The notes under the pieces: generated by a model
Database searches by the model: none
What the model was told of the DNA's origin: nothing
The model's input: only the letters and a program-made list of their open reading frames with translations
Program-made: the position numbers and the translations under genes
In this document: in pieces, positions 1-10,858 of the stretch
Numbering within the stretch: position 1 is the first letter of the stretch
Layout: each line of letters begins with the position of its first letter
Source of the DNA: Candidatus Anaerotignum merdipullorum
GTDB lineage: Bacteria > Bacillota > Clostridia > Lachnospirales > Anaerotignaceae
Assembly (NCBI GenBank): GCA_019115165.1
Contig: DXEB01000023.1
Span: 1 to 64,000 of the forward strand
Reading direction: 5' to 3'
DNA length: 64,000 nt

Positions 1-125
1 GTTTTTTCATTTTTTTCTGCATAATATATTCTAAGCTATTGGTTTTTTATAGGGGAAGATAAAAGACCAAGCAGTTTGTCATCATCTATTTTTTTCAGAG
101 AGAGAAAAAATAAGGAGGTAGTATT

Positions 126-1412
126 ATGGAAAAGAAATTTAAGGCAAAAGACATGCTGATCATCGGCGCAGCCCTGTTTGCCATGTTCTTTGGTGCCGGC
201 AACTTGATTTTCCCGCCTTTGCTGGGTCAGCAATCTGGGACATCATGGATCATCGGATTCCTATTCTTCTTCATCTTTGACGTAGGCTTGGCGCTGGTTG
301 CCATCCTTGCATTGATCGGAAAAGACACTTACTCTATCACCGGTTTGACCGGTCCAATGGGCAAAGTGCCCGGTTCTATTCTGGGTGCAGTCGGCGCACT
401 GTGTATCGGACCTTTCCTGGCCGTTCCCCGTACCGCTGCAACCACATTTGAAGTAGGTGTACTTCCCTTAGCTCCTAACTTCAATTCTTGGATCTTTACC
501 GCAATTTTCTTTGCAGTTGTATTGGTGTTGACCATTCGTCCTTCCAAAGTAGTCGACATCGTCGGCGGATATCTGACACCTATTCTGGTTATCTTCCTGC
601 TGATCATGATCGTTGTAGGTATTGTCAATCCATTGGGACCCATCGAGTCCGAACCGACAGTAAATGCAGTCAGAGAAGGTACATACAACGGATATCAGAC
701 TCTGGACGTTATCGCCGCTATGATCTTTATCATCATTATCGCAAACAGTGCGCGGGATAAAGGCTACACTGACAAAGGTTCTCTTGCCGGCGCGGTAATG
801 CGCTCTGCTGTTGTTGCAACGGTTCTGCTGCTGGTGATCTACGGCGGTCTGACTTTCCTGGGCGCTACCACCGGTACACTGGCTGATTACCAAGGTCTGG
901 ATCAGACCTCCCTGCTGGTTGCAATTACAAGAGGGCTGTTTGGCAACATCGGCGTTATTCTGTTGGGTATCATCGTATTGTTCGCATGCTGGACTACCGC
1001 AATCGGTCTGATTTCCGCTGTAAGCGAATACTTTGTGGAACTGTCCAACGGAAAACTGAAATACACCACATTGGTTACCGTTATGGTAATCTTCAGCTGG
1101 GTTGTTTCCAACTTCGGCGTTAGCACCATCATTCAGGTTTCCGCACCTTTGCTGAACCTGATTTATCCCGGTTTGCTGGTACTGATCATTCTGGCATTCT
1201 TCCACAAACAGATCAAAAACAACAACATTTACCGTTGTGCTGCTTACTTTGCAATGATTACCAGTGCACTGGAAATCCTGGCTGGTTTCGGTCTGCCGAC
1301 CGGATTTGTAAGCGCTCTGCCTCTGTCTGATATGGGCTTCGCTTGGATTATCCCTGCAATCGTAGGTGGTATCATCGGTAAATTCATTCCTTCCAAAAGC
1401 AGCGCAGCCTGA
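126..1412 (+). CDS. brnQ: Branched-chain amino acid transport carrier (LIVCS family)
   Basis: 428 aa polytopic membrane protein; N-terminal KDMLIIGAALFAMFFGAGNLIFPPLLG is typical of BrnQ; upstream aaggagg RBS. Confidence 0.95.
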   Translation: MEKKFKAKDMLIIGAALFAMFFGAGNLIFPPLLGQQSGTSWIIGFLFFFIFDVGLALVAILALIGKDTYSITGLTGPMGKVPGSILGAVGALCIGPFLAVPRTAATTFEVGVLPLAPNFNSWIFTAIFFAVVLVLTIRPSKVVDIVGGYLTPILVIFLLIMIVVGIVNPLGPIESEPTVNAVREGTYNGYQTLDVIAAMIFIIIIANSARDKGYTDKGSLAGAVMRSAVVATVLLLVIYGGLTFLGATTGTLADYQGLDQTSLLVAITRGLFGNIGVILLGIIVLFACWTTAIGLISAVSEYFVELSNGKLKYTTLVTVMVIFSWVVSNFGVSTIIQVSAPLLNLIYPGLLVLIILAFFHKQIKNNNIYRCAAYFAMITSALEILAGFGLPTGFVSALPLSDMGFAWIIPAIVGGIIGKFIPSKSSAA

Positions 1413-1476
1413 TCTTCCCTTTCATTGATTCAGCCCTGTCCTGCTTGGATGGAAATAACACCAAAATGATAACAAA

Positions 1477-1516
1477 AACACGGATAAACCATGGATCGGT
1501 TATCCGTGTTTTTTCT
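1477..1516 (+). terminator. Intrinsic terminator after brnQ
   Basis: acacggataaacc-atggat-cggttatccgtgt stem followed by a T tract. Confidence 0.8.
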
Positions 1517-2027
1517 ATATACTTTCATCTGTTCCGTCCGTTCTGTTCAGAAAAATACAATCCTTCCGGGGTTTCAGTACGGAATCACAATGTCCTACAA
1601 ATTTTTTCTTTTCTATAGAAAAATCACCACAACCATGCATATGCAGTTCGAAAAAATTTTTTGCCGATAAACCGCTATGCAAACACGCACTGCCGTTTTT
1701 TGATATCCCCACATTCCTTCCGAAAATGAAAACAGTGCCAACCATTCATGTTGCCACGATTTTGACACATGGAATCTCTGGACTTTCTTATATTCCGACT
1801 TCCTGCATCTGCAGACAGCAAATATGCATTATCCCAAAAAACTTCCAACAGAATACCTCTTCCCACAATGTCCACTTGATATCCACTTTGTACATCCAAT
1901 CTTCTGCTCTTTTCTCTGAAAAACCTGCACAAACAAGGAGAGCATCCTTTTTTCCTTGGATCCTCCCCTTGTTTGCTTCCATTTGGTTTCGTTCTTTTCT
2001 CAAGAAAATGGTACCGCACGTTCTGCC

Positions 2028-4673
2028 TTAACAGCCTAACTGTTCTGCAATCACCATTTTTGCCTTTTCCAAAGCATCCGATATCTTCGAGGCATCCTTT
2101 CCGCCTGCCTGTGCCATATTCGGACGACCTCCGCCGCCTCCACCACAGACCACAGCTGCCGCTTTGATGATATTACCGGCATGCGCGCCTTTTTTCACAG
2201 CATCATCCGTTGCCATTGCCATCAGGTTCACTTTTCCGGATGTTCCACTCACCAGTACAATCACACCGCTGCCCAGTTTCTGCTTCAACTGATCGCCCAT
2301 GGTACGCAGTGCATTTCCATCCGCGTCTTTCACTTCTGCTGCCAGCACGGTTACACCGCCAATTTCCTCCTTGGCATTCAGCAATTCATCTACTGCACTT
2401 CCTGCCATCTTTGCTTTCCATTTTTCCAGCTCTTTTGCCGTTTCTTTTTGTTCCGCCAAAATCTGATCCAGCCGTGCCAACAGCTTATCCGGTGTGGATT
2501 TCACTTTCCGGCAGATTTCTTTGATTTCTTCTTCCTGTGCTTGATAATATTTCAGCGCTTCTTTTCCTGTTAACGCTTCGATTCTTCTCACACCCGCAGC
2601 TACCCCGTTTTCAGACAAAATTTTGAACGAGCCAATCTGCGCTGTATTATGCAGATGCGCACCGCCGCATAATTCAATGCTGTAACCGCCCATATTTACC
2701 ACACGCACCACATCTCCATATTTTTCGCCGAATAGTGCCATTGCACCCATATTCCGCGCCTCTTCCAAAGACATTTCTTCTGCGTGCACTTCATAACTTG
2801 CAAAAATTGCGTCATTGACCAGCTGTTCCACTCTTTTGATCTCTTCTGTTGTCATGGCCGCAAAATGTGTAAAGTCGAACCGCAGCCGTTCCGCACTAAC
2901 GTAAGACCCCGCCTGTTCCACATGCGTTCCCAGCACCGTGCGCAGTGCCTGATGCAGCAGATGCGTCGCGCTATGGTTTCTGGCAGAAGCCATCCGCGTC
3001 GGTACGTCGATACTTGCACAGGCAATCTCTCCCACCTGTATCGTGCCTTCTGTCACTTCTCCGATATGGGCAATTTTCCCGCCAACAACCTTCACACAGT
3101 CTGTTACCTGCACCACACCGGTTTCCGTGCGAATCACGCCGTGATCGCCTACCTGTCCGCCGCTTTCTGCATAAAACGGTGTTCTGTCTAAAAATACCGC
3201 AACACTCTGCCCTGTCTGCGCCATGTCTGTCACAGCATCATCGGCTACCAATGCAGCCACCTTGGCATTTGCCACATCGTACGTATCATATCCCGCAAAT
3301 GCCGTTTCCAGCGTTACAGGTAATTCATTGTACACCGTATCCGCAGCGCCCATATAATTGGATTTTGCTCTTGCCGCACGCGCCCGCTCTTTCTGTTGCT
3401 GCATTTCTACTGCAAAAGCATCTTCATCAATCTCCATTCCTTCTTCTTCCAGGATTTCTTTCGTCAAATCCACAGGGAATCCATAGGTATCATACAGACG
3501 GAAAGACTTTTCGCCGCTCATCACGTTATCACCGGTTGCTTTCATCTCTTCCATATCTGCCCGCAAAATTTCCATTCCCTTATCAATGGTTTTGTAGAAA
3601 CTATTTTCCTCAATCGAGAGAATCTTGAAAATATAATCCTGTTTCTCCACCAACTCCGGATATGCTTCTCCACTGCATGCAATCACTGACTTGGATAATT
3701 CTGCCAAAAATTCGCCTTCGATCCCCAGCAGCTTGCCATGACGCGCAGCACGACGCAGCAAACGACGCAGCACATATCCACGTCCTTCATTAGAAGGCAG
3801 CACACCGTCCGCCGTCATCATGGTCACAGAACGGATATGGTCTGTAATGACGCGCACAGAAATATCCGTTTTTTGGTCTGCCCCATAGATTACGCCAGCC
3901 TTCATACAAACCGCATCTCGGATGGATTTCACGGTATCAATATCAAAAATGGAATCCACACCCTGCATAATGGTTGCCATACGTTCCAATCCCATACCAG
4001 TATCTACGTTTTTCTGAGACAGTTCCGTATAAGTGCCGTCTTCTTCTGCATTGAACTGAGTCAATACCAAATTCCAGAATTCCATATATCGGTCACAGTC
4101 ACAGCCGACACCGCAGGTAGGTTTGCCGCAGCCATATTCTTCTCCGCGATCATAGTAAATCTCTGTACACGGACCACAGGGACCCGTCCCATGTTCCCAA
4201 AAGTTATCCTCTTTGCCCAATCTGACAATTCTCTCCCAGGGCAGCCCTACCTTTTCATGCCAAATATTACCCGTCTCATCATCCTCCTGATAAATCGTCA
4301 CATATAATTTATCTTCCGGAATTTCCAGCACTTTGGTCACAAATTCCCAAGACCAAGGAATGATCTCATTTTTGAAATAATCCCCAAAAGAGAAATCACC
4401 CAGCATCTCAAAAAAAGTGCCATGGCGAGCAGTTTTCCCAACGTTGTCAATATCACCGGTACGAATACATTTCTGACAAGTCGTCACTCGTTTTCTGGGG
4501 GGAATTTCCTGTCCCGTAAAATATGCTTTCATTGGCGCCATACCGGAATTAATCAGCAGCAGGCTATTATCATTATGCGGCACCAGCGAAAAACTGGGCA
4601 GCCGCAAATGGTCTTTCCCTTCAAAAAAACGCAGAAATTCCTCACGAATCTCATTAACTCCTAAATATTTCAT
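2028..4673 (-). CDS. alaS: Alanyl-tRNA synthetase
   Basis: 881 aa; catalytic core, editing domain (HSATHLLHQALRTVLG) and C-terminal DHHA1 region GGGGGGRPNMAQAGGKD. Confidence 0.98.
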   Translation of the reverse strand: MKYLGVNEIREEFLRFFEGKDHLRLPSFSLVPHNDNSLLLINSGMAPMKAYFTGQEIPPRKRVTTCQKCIRTGDIDNVGKTARHGTFFEMLGDFSFGDYFKNEIIPWSWEFVTKVLEIPEDKLYVTIYQEDDETGNIWHEKVGLPWERIVRLGKEDNFWEHGTGPCGPCTEIYYDRGEEYGCGKPTCGVGCDCDRYMEFWNLVLTQFNAEEDGTYTELSQKNVDTGMGLERMATIMQGVDSIFDIDTVKSIRDAVCMKAGVIYGADQKTDISVRVITDHIRSVTMMTADGVLPSNEGRGYVLRRLLRRAARHGKLLGIEGEFLAELSKSVIACSGEAYPELVEKQDYIFKILSIEENSFYKTIDKGMEILRADMEEMKATGDNVMSGEKSFRLYDTYGFPVDLTKEILEEEGMEIDEDAFAVEMQQQKERARAARAKSNYMGAADTVYNELPVTLETAFAGYDTYDVANAKVAALVADDAVTDMAQTGQSVAVFLDRTPFYAESGGQVGDHGVIRTETGVVQVTDCVKVVGGKIAHIGEVTEGTIQVGEIACASIDVPTRMASARNHSATHLLHQALRTVLGTHVEQAGSYVSAERLRFDFTHFAAMTTEEIKRVEQLVNDAIFASYEVHAEEMSLEEARNMGAMALFGEKYGDVVRVVNMGGYSIELCGGAHLHNTAQIGSFKILSENGVAAGVRRIEALTGKEALKYYQAQEEEIKEICRKVKSTPDKLLARLDQILAEQKETAKELEKWKAKMAGSAVDELLNAKEEIGGVTVLAAEVKDADGNALRTMGDQLKQKLGSGVIVLVSGTSGKVNLMAMATDDAVKKGAHAGNIIKAAAVVCGGGGGGRPNMAQAGGKDASKISDALEKAKMVIAEQLGC

Positions 4674-4742
4674 ATCTTACCGCCTCCTTAACATATACCT
4701 TCCATTTTCCTTGCCGTCTTTCACAGGAAAGCTGGCAACCAT

Positions 4743-5005
4743 AAAAAAACGCCCCTGACAGTTTCAGTCAGGGACGAATGATTCCGTGGTACCACCCTTC
4801 TTACGCCTTCCGAAAAAGTGCGTCGCTCCAAGCCTTTAACGCAGGCATACGCTTTGACATACTCTTCTTTCCGCCAAAGAGCTGTGGTTCTTTACCCGAA
4901 AAGACTGCTTCAGCAATGTGCTGCGGAAAATCTCTCACCTAGCGACTTTCTCTCTGAAACGTCCACCCGTTGCATACTCCTTCTTTTCTTGGCTTGTTTC
5001 TGTAT
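4743..5005 (-). promoter_or_regulatory. T-box leader upstream of alaS
   Basis: Minus strand carries AGGGTGGTACCACGG (T-box core, plus 4785-4798) followed by terminator CGTCCCTGACTGAAACTGTCAGGGGCGTTTTTTT; lies directly upstream of alaS. 5' limit is approximate. Confidence 0.92.
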
Positions 5006-5135
5006 AAAAATATAATTAGATTATAGACAAGCCGTTTCCCTTTGTCAAGAAAAACAGCCGCCATCCTACAAAATTCCTTTTGCTTTTTTTCCGCCTACTG
5101 TCTTGCACCATCTTCTCAGAACGTCCGACCACCAT

Positions 5136-6554
5136 CTATATCCCCCGCAGCACTTCGCCCAGTCGTTTCATCCCCACTTCAATCCGATCATCTGTCAGCC
5201 CAGCAAAGCACAACCGAATATGCTGCCGTTCCGTTCCGTCAATGGAAAACTGACTGCCTGGTGAAATCAACACATGTTTTTCCAAAGCCCGATTGCATAG
5301 AATTTCTGCGTCTACCCTTTCTGGCAGATGCACCCAAAGACTGACACCGCCTTCTGGCAGCAAAAAGGAGGCGCCTGCAGGCAACAGATATTTTCTTGCC
5401 ATGGAAACCGCCTTATGATATTTGCCGCTGCCATATGCTCGCACTTTTTTGCCATGCGTTTCCCATCCGTTTGCCTGAAGGTATTCCTCCAGCGCTTTTT
5501 GAATAAAACCGGAGGTAGAAATATCCGTTGTATATTTCGCCTCCATCACCGCCGTCTTCATTTTCTTTGGCAGCACCATCAATCCCATACGCAGTCCAGG
5601 CATCAGAATTTTGGAAAAACTTTTGATATATACCACCCGGTTTTTATAATCCAACGCTTTGAGCGGAAGCAGTTTTTCCTTTCCATAATGGAAATCATAG
5701 AAATCATCTTCTTCTATAATATATGTATCATACTTTTCTGCTAAATCCAACAGACGACGTTTTTTCTCCATGGAATAAGATGCGCCGGTTGGCGTTTGAT
5801 AATACGCCATCATATAAATAAATTTGGGACGGTACAATTTCAGATAATTCTCCAATGCTGCCATTTCCATGCCGTCCATTTCCATCGGTATCCCAATCAG
5901 TTTTGCACCACGGGACAAAAATGCACCTGCGGCGCCATAAAACGTTGGGCTTTCCACAAAAACCACATCCCCATACTGCAGTACCGCTTTTGACATGATA
6001 TCAATCCCCTGCTGTGCGCCAGAAATGATTTGCATGGCGTCCACCGTAGTCTGAATGCCAAAGGAAGCCAAATAACGACACAATGTCTCTCGCAGCGGCA
6101 GATAACCCATACTGTCCGTATAACGGAACGCCCCGCCCTTTTCTCTCTCCAGCACGGTATCAAAAGCCTGTTTGAAGGCATCCACCGGAAATAACTCGTT
6201 GGGCAGCTGTGTCACCGTAAAATTGATGGCATTCTCCAATGCCGGCATCTTTTCAAACATCGCCAAGTTTTTCCGCGCTACCGGTGCAGGCACTTTCTCC
6301 ACTGGCAGCGGCGATATGTACGTACCGCTGCCTACACGAGAATATACCATTTTCTTTTGCTCTAAATATTTGTATGCTGTTACCACTGTCACTGGATTGA
6401 CCTGAAAATGTGCCGCCATTTTTCGAATCGGCGGCAACTTGCTGTCTGCTGGCAGCACACCATCTTCCGCCAGTGCTGCAATTCCATCCGCCAGCTGCCG
6501 ATAAATTGGGATATCCGAATCTTTCTTTAATGGGATTTGAAAGCAGTCCTCCAT
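5136..6554 (-). CDS. MocR/PdxR-type GntR-family regulator with PLP-dependent aminotransferase domain
   Basis: N-terminal wHTH (PIYRQLADGIAALAEDGVLPADSKLPPIRKMAAHFQVNPVTVVTAYKYLEQ) fused to fold-I aminotransferase domain. Confidence 0.9.
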   Translation of the reverse strand: MEDCFQIPLKKDSDIPIYRQLADGIAALAEDGVLPADSKLPPIRKMAAHFQVNPVTVVTAYKYLEQKKMVYSRVGSGTYISPLPVEKVPAPVARKNLAMFEKMPALENAINFTVTQLPNELFPVDAFKQAFDTVLEREKGGAFRYTDSMGYLPLRETLCRYLASFGIQTTVDAMQIISGAQQGIDIMSKAVLQYGDVVFVESPTFYGAAGAFLSRGAKLIGIPMEMDGMEMAALENYLKLYRPKFIYMMAYYQTPTGASYSMEKKRRLLDLAEKYDTYIIEEDDFYDFHYGKEKLLPLKALDYKNRVVYIKSFSKILMPGLRMGLMVLPKKMKTAVMEAKYTTDISTSGFIQKALEEYLQANGWETHGKKVRAYGSGKYHKAVSMARKYLLPAGASFLLPEGGVSLWVHLPERVDAEILCNRALEKHVLISPGSQFSIDGTERQHIRLCFAGLTDDRIEVGMKRLGEVLRGI

Positions 6555-6560
6555 CTTCTC

Positions 6561-7931
6561 TCACCGTCTCTCTCCATACTGTTTTCTGCCGGAAGCACCA
6601 GGAATACCCATATTCTCCCGATATTTTGCCACCGTTCTGCGGGAAATACGAATCCCTTCCGCCGTTAGCTGCTCTGTTAATTCCCGATCACTCAACGGAT
6701 GTCTCTTATCCTCCGTTTCCATCAATTCCGTCAACCGCTTTTGTATCTGTTGTACAGAAATCTCTTCTGCATGATCAGTTGCCACTGCTTTGGAAAAAAA
6801 GTCTGCCAAGGCAAACACGCCTTTTTCACACTGCAAATATTTATCTTTCACCGCACGGCTGACCGTAGACTCATGCACCTGCATCCACTCCGCCACATCT
6901 ACCATGCGCAGCGGCTGCAGACAACCGTCCGGATAAAGAAAAAACTCTTTCTGTGCTGCCACAATCTGCTGTGCCGTTTCCAGAAGCGTAGATTCTCTGC
7001 GATGTACACACTGCACGGTCCATTCTGCCTGTCGCAATTTCTGTGCGACATAGTCTTTGGTTTCCTTGGAACTGTCTTCTCGCAGTATTTTCTGATAAGA
7101 AGGATTGATATATAGTCTGGGAGTGGTATGACTGTTGATATGAACCGACAATTCGTCACCCCGCCGTTCCACAAACACATCTGGAATAACATATTCCAAT
7201 GGACGGTCATTGGCATATCCGCTGCCCGGCTTCGGAACACAGGATTTGATTTCTTCTAAAGCGTCCATCATTACTTCCATAGAAATATGCAGTTTCTTCG
7301 CCACAAAAGCCAGACGATTTTTCGCCACGTCCGGCAGATACTGTTCTACAATTTCCAACGCCTGGGGACAGGCGCCCTTTTGGCGCAGCTGAATTTGCAG
7401 ACATTCTATCAGCGTTCTCGCCCCCACTCCCGGCGGGTCCAGCGCCTGCATCTGTACAAGCAAACGCTCAGCTTCTTCCTGCGAGAGCTGATATCGCTGC
7501 ATCGCTGCTTCCAATGCTCCCGTTTCCAAATATCCGCTTTCTTCCGTACTTTCCGCCAAAAATGTCAGAATCTTTTTCTCCCGCTCTGTGATTGGCAGAA
7601 GATGAATCTGAAATTGCAGATATTCCCGCAGACTTTGGGCTTCCTTTTTCCCAAAGCGCAAGTCCTCCCGCTCCCGTTCACTGTCCATCTCCATCTGATA
7701 ATATCCGCGATTTTGTTCATCTGATTCCTGCAACCATTGCAGACGTTCCAGCAGACGCATTTCCTCCTGCTGCGGCGCACTTTCTTCTTTCCATTCCAAC
7801 AGCGGATTTTCCTCTGTCATTTCACGAATATATTCCGACAATGCCAATGTATTCATTTGCAGAATTTCCACAGATTGCTGCATCCTTTGCGATAACATTT
7901 GCCTCTGCTGCATTTGCAAGGATAAATCCAT
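6561..7931 (-). CDS. rpoN: RNA polymerase sigma-54 factor
   Basis: N-terminal LSLQMQQRQMLSQRMQQSVEILQMN; C-terminal RpoN box ISRRTVAKYRENMGIP (ARRTVAKYRE-like). Confidence 0.97.
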   Translation of the reverse strand: MDLSLQMQQRQMLSQRMQQSVEILQMNTLALSEYIREMTEENPLLEWKEESAPQQEEMRLLERLQWLQESDEQNRGYYQMEMDSEREREDLRFGKKEAQSLREYLQFQIHLLPITEREKKILTFLAESTEESGYLETGALEAAMQRYQLSQEEAERLLVQMQALDPPGVGARTLIECLQIQLRQKGACPQALEIVEQYLPDVAKNRLAFVAKKLHISMEVMMDALEEIKSCVPKPGSGYANDRPLEYVIPDVFVERRGDELSVHINSHTTPRLYINPSYQKILREDSSKETKDYVAQKLRQAEWTVQCVHRRESTLLETAQQIVAAQKEFFLYPDGCLQPLRMVDVAEWMQVHESTVSRAVKDKYLQCEKGVFALADFFSKAVATDHAEEISVQQIQKRLTELMETEDKRHPLSDRELTEQLTAEGIRISRRTVAKYRENMGIPGASGRKQYGERR

Positions 7932-8479
7932 ACTGTTCTCCTCCTTTCTCTATACCATTTCTATCTGCGCCATCCATATCATTCTGTCGCACAATTTCGT
8001 TTTCGATTGCTTTATTTTATCACTCCTCAAAAAATATAGCAAGTTTTATGCCAATCTTCTCCATTCCTTCCATATCTTACAATTCAAATTTGTGAAAGAT
8101 GATCGAAACACAAAAAAAATGTTGGTAATAAATAAGCATTTACAATTGTAAATAATAATAGTAAACTGAGATAGGAGAGTTGATTTGCATACAGAAAAGC
8201 TAGGAATTATGGGCTTTCAGCAAGTTTTTTCATAATCAAACGATCCACTCTTCTTTTGTCGTTTTCTTCACAAAAAAACCTTTTTTTCCTGTTTTTTCTG
8301 AAAAAAATATTGTGAAATCTTCATTTTTGTATTAAAATATTGCTGTTATATATAGCTATATTTTTATAAAGTATAACCAAATCAAGCGTTTTTGTGCAAA
8401 TGCTTGCCTTTTGTGCTGTAAACGCAACCAAAACCCGCGCCCCTACGGGCGCAAAAATCACTTGACAGAGGGGGATAAT

Positions 8480-9871
8480 ATGCAAGCTTTAACGTTCAAA
8501 CGTGGAGTTCACCCGCCCGATGGGAAGGCTTTGTCTGCAGAGCAACCCATTCAGGTGATACTCCCCAAAGAAAACTCTGAGTTGTTCTACCCTATGTCCC
8601 AGCATATCGGGGCTCCCTGTGAACCACTGGTAGCTGTTGGCGACTATGTAAAAGTAGGACAGAAGATCGCTGAGTCACCTGCGTTTATGTCTTCTCCCAT
8701 CTTTGCCAGCGTTTCCGGCGAAGTTGTGGATATCAGACCAATGCTGGTACCCGGCGGTGCAACCGTAAAATCCATTGTTGTCAAAAACGATGGCAAAATG
8801 GAAGAGATCGAAGGTCTCAACCAGGGCAGAGATTACACAACCATGTCCAACGAAGAAATTCTGGCTGCCATCAAGGACGCCGGTGTTGTTGGTCTGGGTG
8901 GTGCGGGCTTCCCCACACATGTAAAACTCAACCCTCCCAAAGACACGCCCATTGATTACATCCTCATCAACGCGGCAGAATGCGAACCTTATCTGACCTG
9001 CGACTACCGCCTGATGCTGGAAGAACCCGAACGGATTGTCAAAGGGCTGCAGATTATGCTGAAACTGCATCCCGGTGCAAAAGGCGTCATCGGTATTGAA
9101 ATGAACAAACCCAAAGCCATTGAATCTATGACAAAGGCTTGTGAAGGCGTCGAAAACATCAGTGTTCAGCCCCTGGTAACCAAATTCCCTCAGGGTTCTG
9201 AAAAACACCTGATTTATGCAATCACCAAAAGAGAAGTAAAATCCGGCGCTCTGCCTGCAAGTGCAGGCTGTATCGTAGATAACGTAGATACGGTTGTTGC
9301 CATCGAAAGAGCCATCTGCAAAGGCAGACCCCTGATGAGAAGAATCGTAACCGTTTCCGGTAACGCGATCAAAAACCCGGGCAACTACAAGATCCGTATC
9401 GGCATGACACTGAGAGATTTGGTAGATGCCATTGGTGGATTCAAAGAAGACAACCCTCCCGTAAAATTGATTGCCGGCGGTCCTATGATGGGTCCTACCC
9501 TGTACACACTGGACGTTGCATCCGTAAAGACCACTTCCGGTCTGCTGTGCTTTACCAAAGAAGAGGCTTATATTCCGGAAGAAAGAAACTGCATTCGCTG
9601 CGGTAAGTGCGTAGATCACTGTCCAATGGGCTTGATGCCGTTTATGCTCAATGCTCTTGCACTCAAAGGCGATGGCGAAGGTTTTGTAAAACATCATGGT
9701 CTGGATTGCATTGAATGCGGCAGCTGTTCCTATGAATGCCCCGCAAAACGCCAGTTGGCACAGTCCATCCGCGCAACCAAGAAAATCGAAGCAGGCAAAA
9801 AAGCAGCCGCAGCTGCAGCAGCAAGAGCAAAGGCTGAAGCAGAAGCGAAAGCAAAAGCCGCGCAGAACTGA
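8480..9871 (+). CDS. rnfC: Ion-translocating oxidoreductase (Rnf) subunit C
   Basis: RnfC fold, two CxxCxxC 4Fe-4S motifs (CIRCGKCVDHCP, CIECGSCSYECP), Ala/Lys-rich tail; ATG after gagggggat RBS. Confidence 0.96.
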   Translation: MQALTFKRGVHPPDGKALSAEQPIQVILPKENSELFYPMSQHIGAPCEPLVAVGDYVKVGQKIAESPAFMSSPIFASVSGEVVDIRPMLVPGGATVKSIVVKNDGKMEEIEGLNQGRDYTTMSNEEILAAIKDAGVVGLGGAGFPTHVKLNPPKDTPIDYILINAAECEPYLTCDYRLMLEEPERIVKGLQIMLKLHPGAKGVIGIEMNKPKAIESMTKACEGVENISVQPLVTKFPQGSEKHLIYAITKREVKSGALPASAGCIVDNVDTVVAIERAICKGRPLMRRIVTVSGNAIKNPGNYKIRIGMTLRDLVDAIGGFKEDNPPVKLIAGGPMMGPTLYTLDVASVKTTSGLLCFTKEEAYIPEERNCIRCGKCVDHCPMGLMPFMLNALALKGDGEGFVKHHGLDCIECGSCSYECPAKRQLAQSIRATKKIEAGKKAAAAAAARAKAEAEAKAKAAQN

Positions 9872-9889
9872 GAAGGGGGAGAGTAAAGA

Positions 9890-10858
9890 ATGTCTAATTT
9901 TGTAGTATCCGGTACCCCTCATGTGCGTTCGAAAGAATCTATTCAAAGCATCATGCGCGACGTAATCATTGCGCTGATTCCAGCAACAGCAGCGGGTATC
10001 TTTTTCTTCGGTATTCCGGCATTGATTTTAATTTTGGTTTCCATCGTGTCCTGCGTATTTTTTGAATGGCTGTATGAGAAACTGATGAAAAAACCTGTCA
10101 CCATCAGCGACCTGTCCGCAGTTGTAACCGGTCTGCTGCTGGCACTGAACCTGCCCTCCGGCGCTCCAATCTGGATCCCGATTGTCGGCAGTGCATTCGC
10201 AATTATTTTCGCAAAACAGCTCTTTGGCGGTCTGGGGCAGAACTTCATCAACCCAGCCCTGGCCGGTAGAGCATTCCTGTTGGCGTCCTATCCGACGGAA
10301 ATGACCACATGGCCTGCTCCGACCGGATTCAGCGGCGTAGACGCAACTACAGTAGCAACGCCTCTGGCAACCCTGAAAACAGGTGTAATGCCTGATGCAA
10401 GCCTGATGGATGTGATTTTGGGCACTAACATCGGCGGCTGTATCGGTGAAACCTGTGCTGTTGCACTGATCATCGGCGGTATCTATCTGCTGGCAAAACA
10501 TGTCATCAGCTGGAGAATCCCTGTGATCTACATCCTGACCGTATTTGTATTGACTGCTGCAATTGGCAGAGACGGTCTGCGCGTACCCGTATATGAAATT
10601 TTCACCGGCGGTTTGATGCTGGGTGCTTTCTTTATGGCAACAGACTATGCTTCCTCTCCCGTTACACCAAAGGGACAGGTGATTTTCGCCATTGGCTGTG
10701 GTCTGATTACCACACTGGTTCGTATTTTCGGCGGTTATCCCGAAGGCGTATCCTACTCTATCCTGATTATGAACCTGGCTGTGCCTCTGATTGAAAGATT
10801 TACAGAACCGAAGATCTTCGGCGCACTGCCCAAAGTGAAGGAGGCGAAAAAAGCATGA
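9890..10858 (+). CDS. rnfD: Rnf complex subunit D
   Basis: 322 aa NQR2/RnfD family membrane protein; position in operon. Confidence 0.95.
   Translation: MSNFVVSGTPHVRSKESIQSIMRDVIIALIPATAAGIFFFGIPALILILVSIVSCVFFEWLYEKLMKKPVTISDLSAVVTGLLLALNLPSGAPIWIPIVGSAFAIIFAKQLFGGLGQNFINPALAGRAFLLASYPTEMTTWPAPTGFSGVDATTVATPLATLKTGVMPDASLMDVILGTNIGGCIGETCAVALIIGGIYLLAKHVISWRIPVIYILTVFVLTAAIGRDGLRVPVYEIFTGGLMLGAFFMATDYASSPVTPKGQVIFAIGCGLITTLVRIFGGYPEGVSYSILIMNLAVPLIERFTEPKIFGALPKVKEAKKA

Noticed and set aside
468-1205. 245-aa minus ORF inside brnQ
   Set aside because: Antisense to a clear transporter gene; composition is Gln/Cys/Asn-rich nonsense.
1515-2027. Small ORFs between brnQ and alaS
   Set aside because: Overlapping on both strands, no recognisable motif, no convincing RBS.
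8675-9946. 423-aa minus ORF opposite rnfC
   Set aside because: Antisense to rnfC; Cys/Phe-rich composition typical of a spurious frame.
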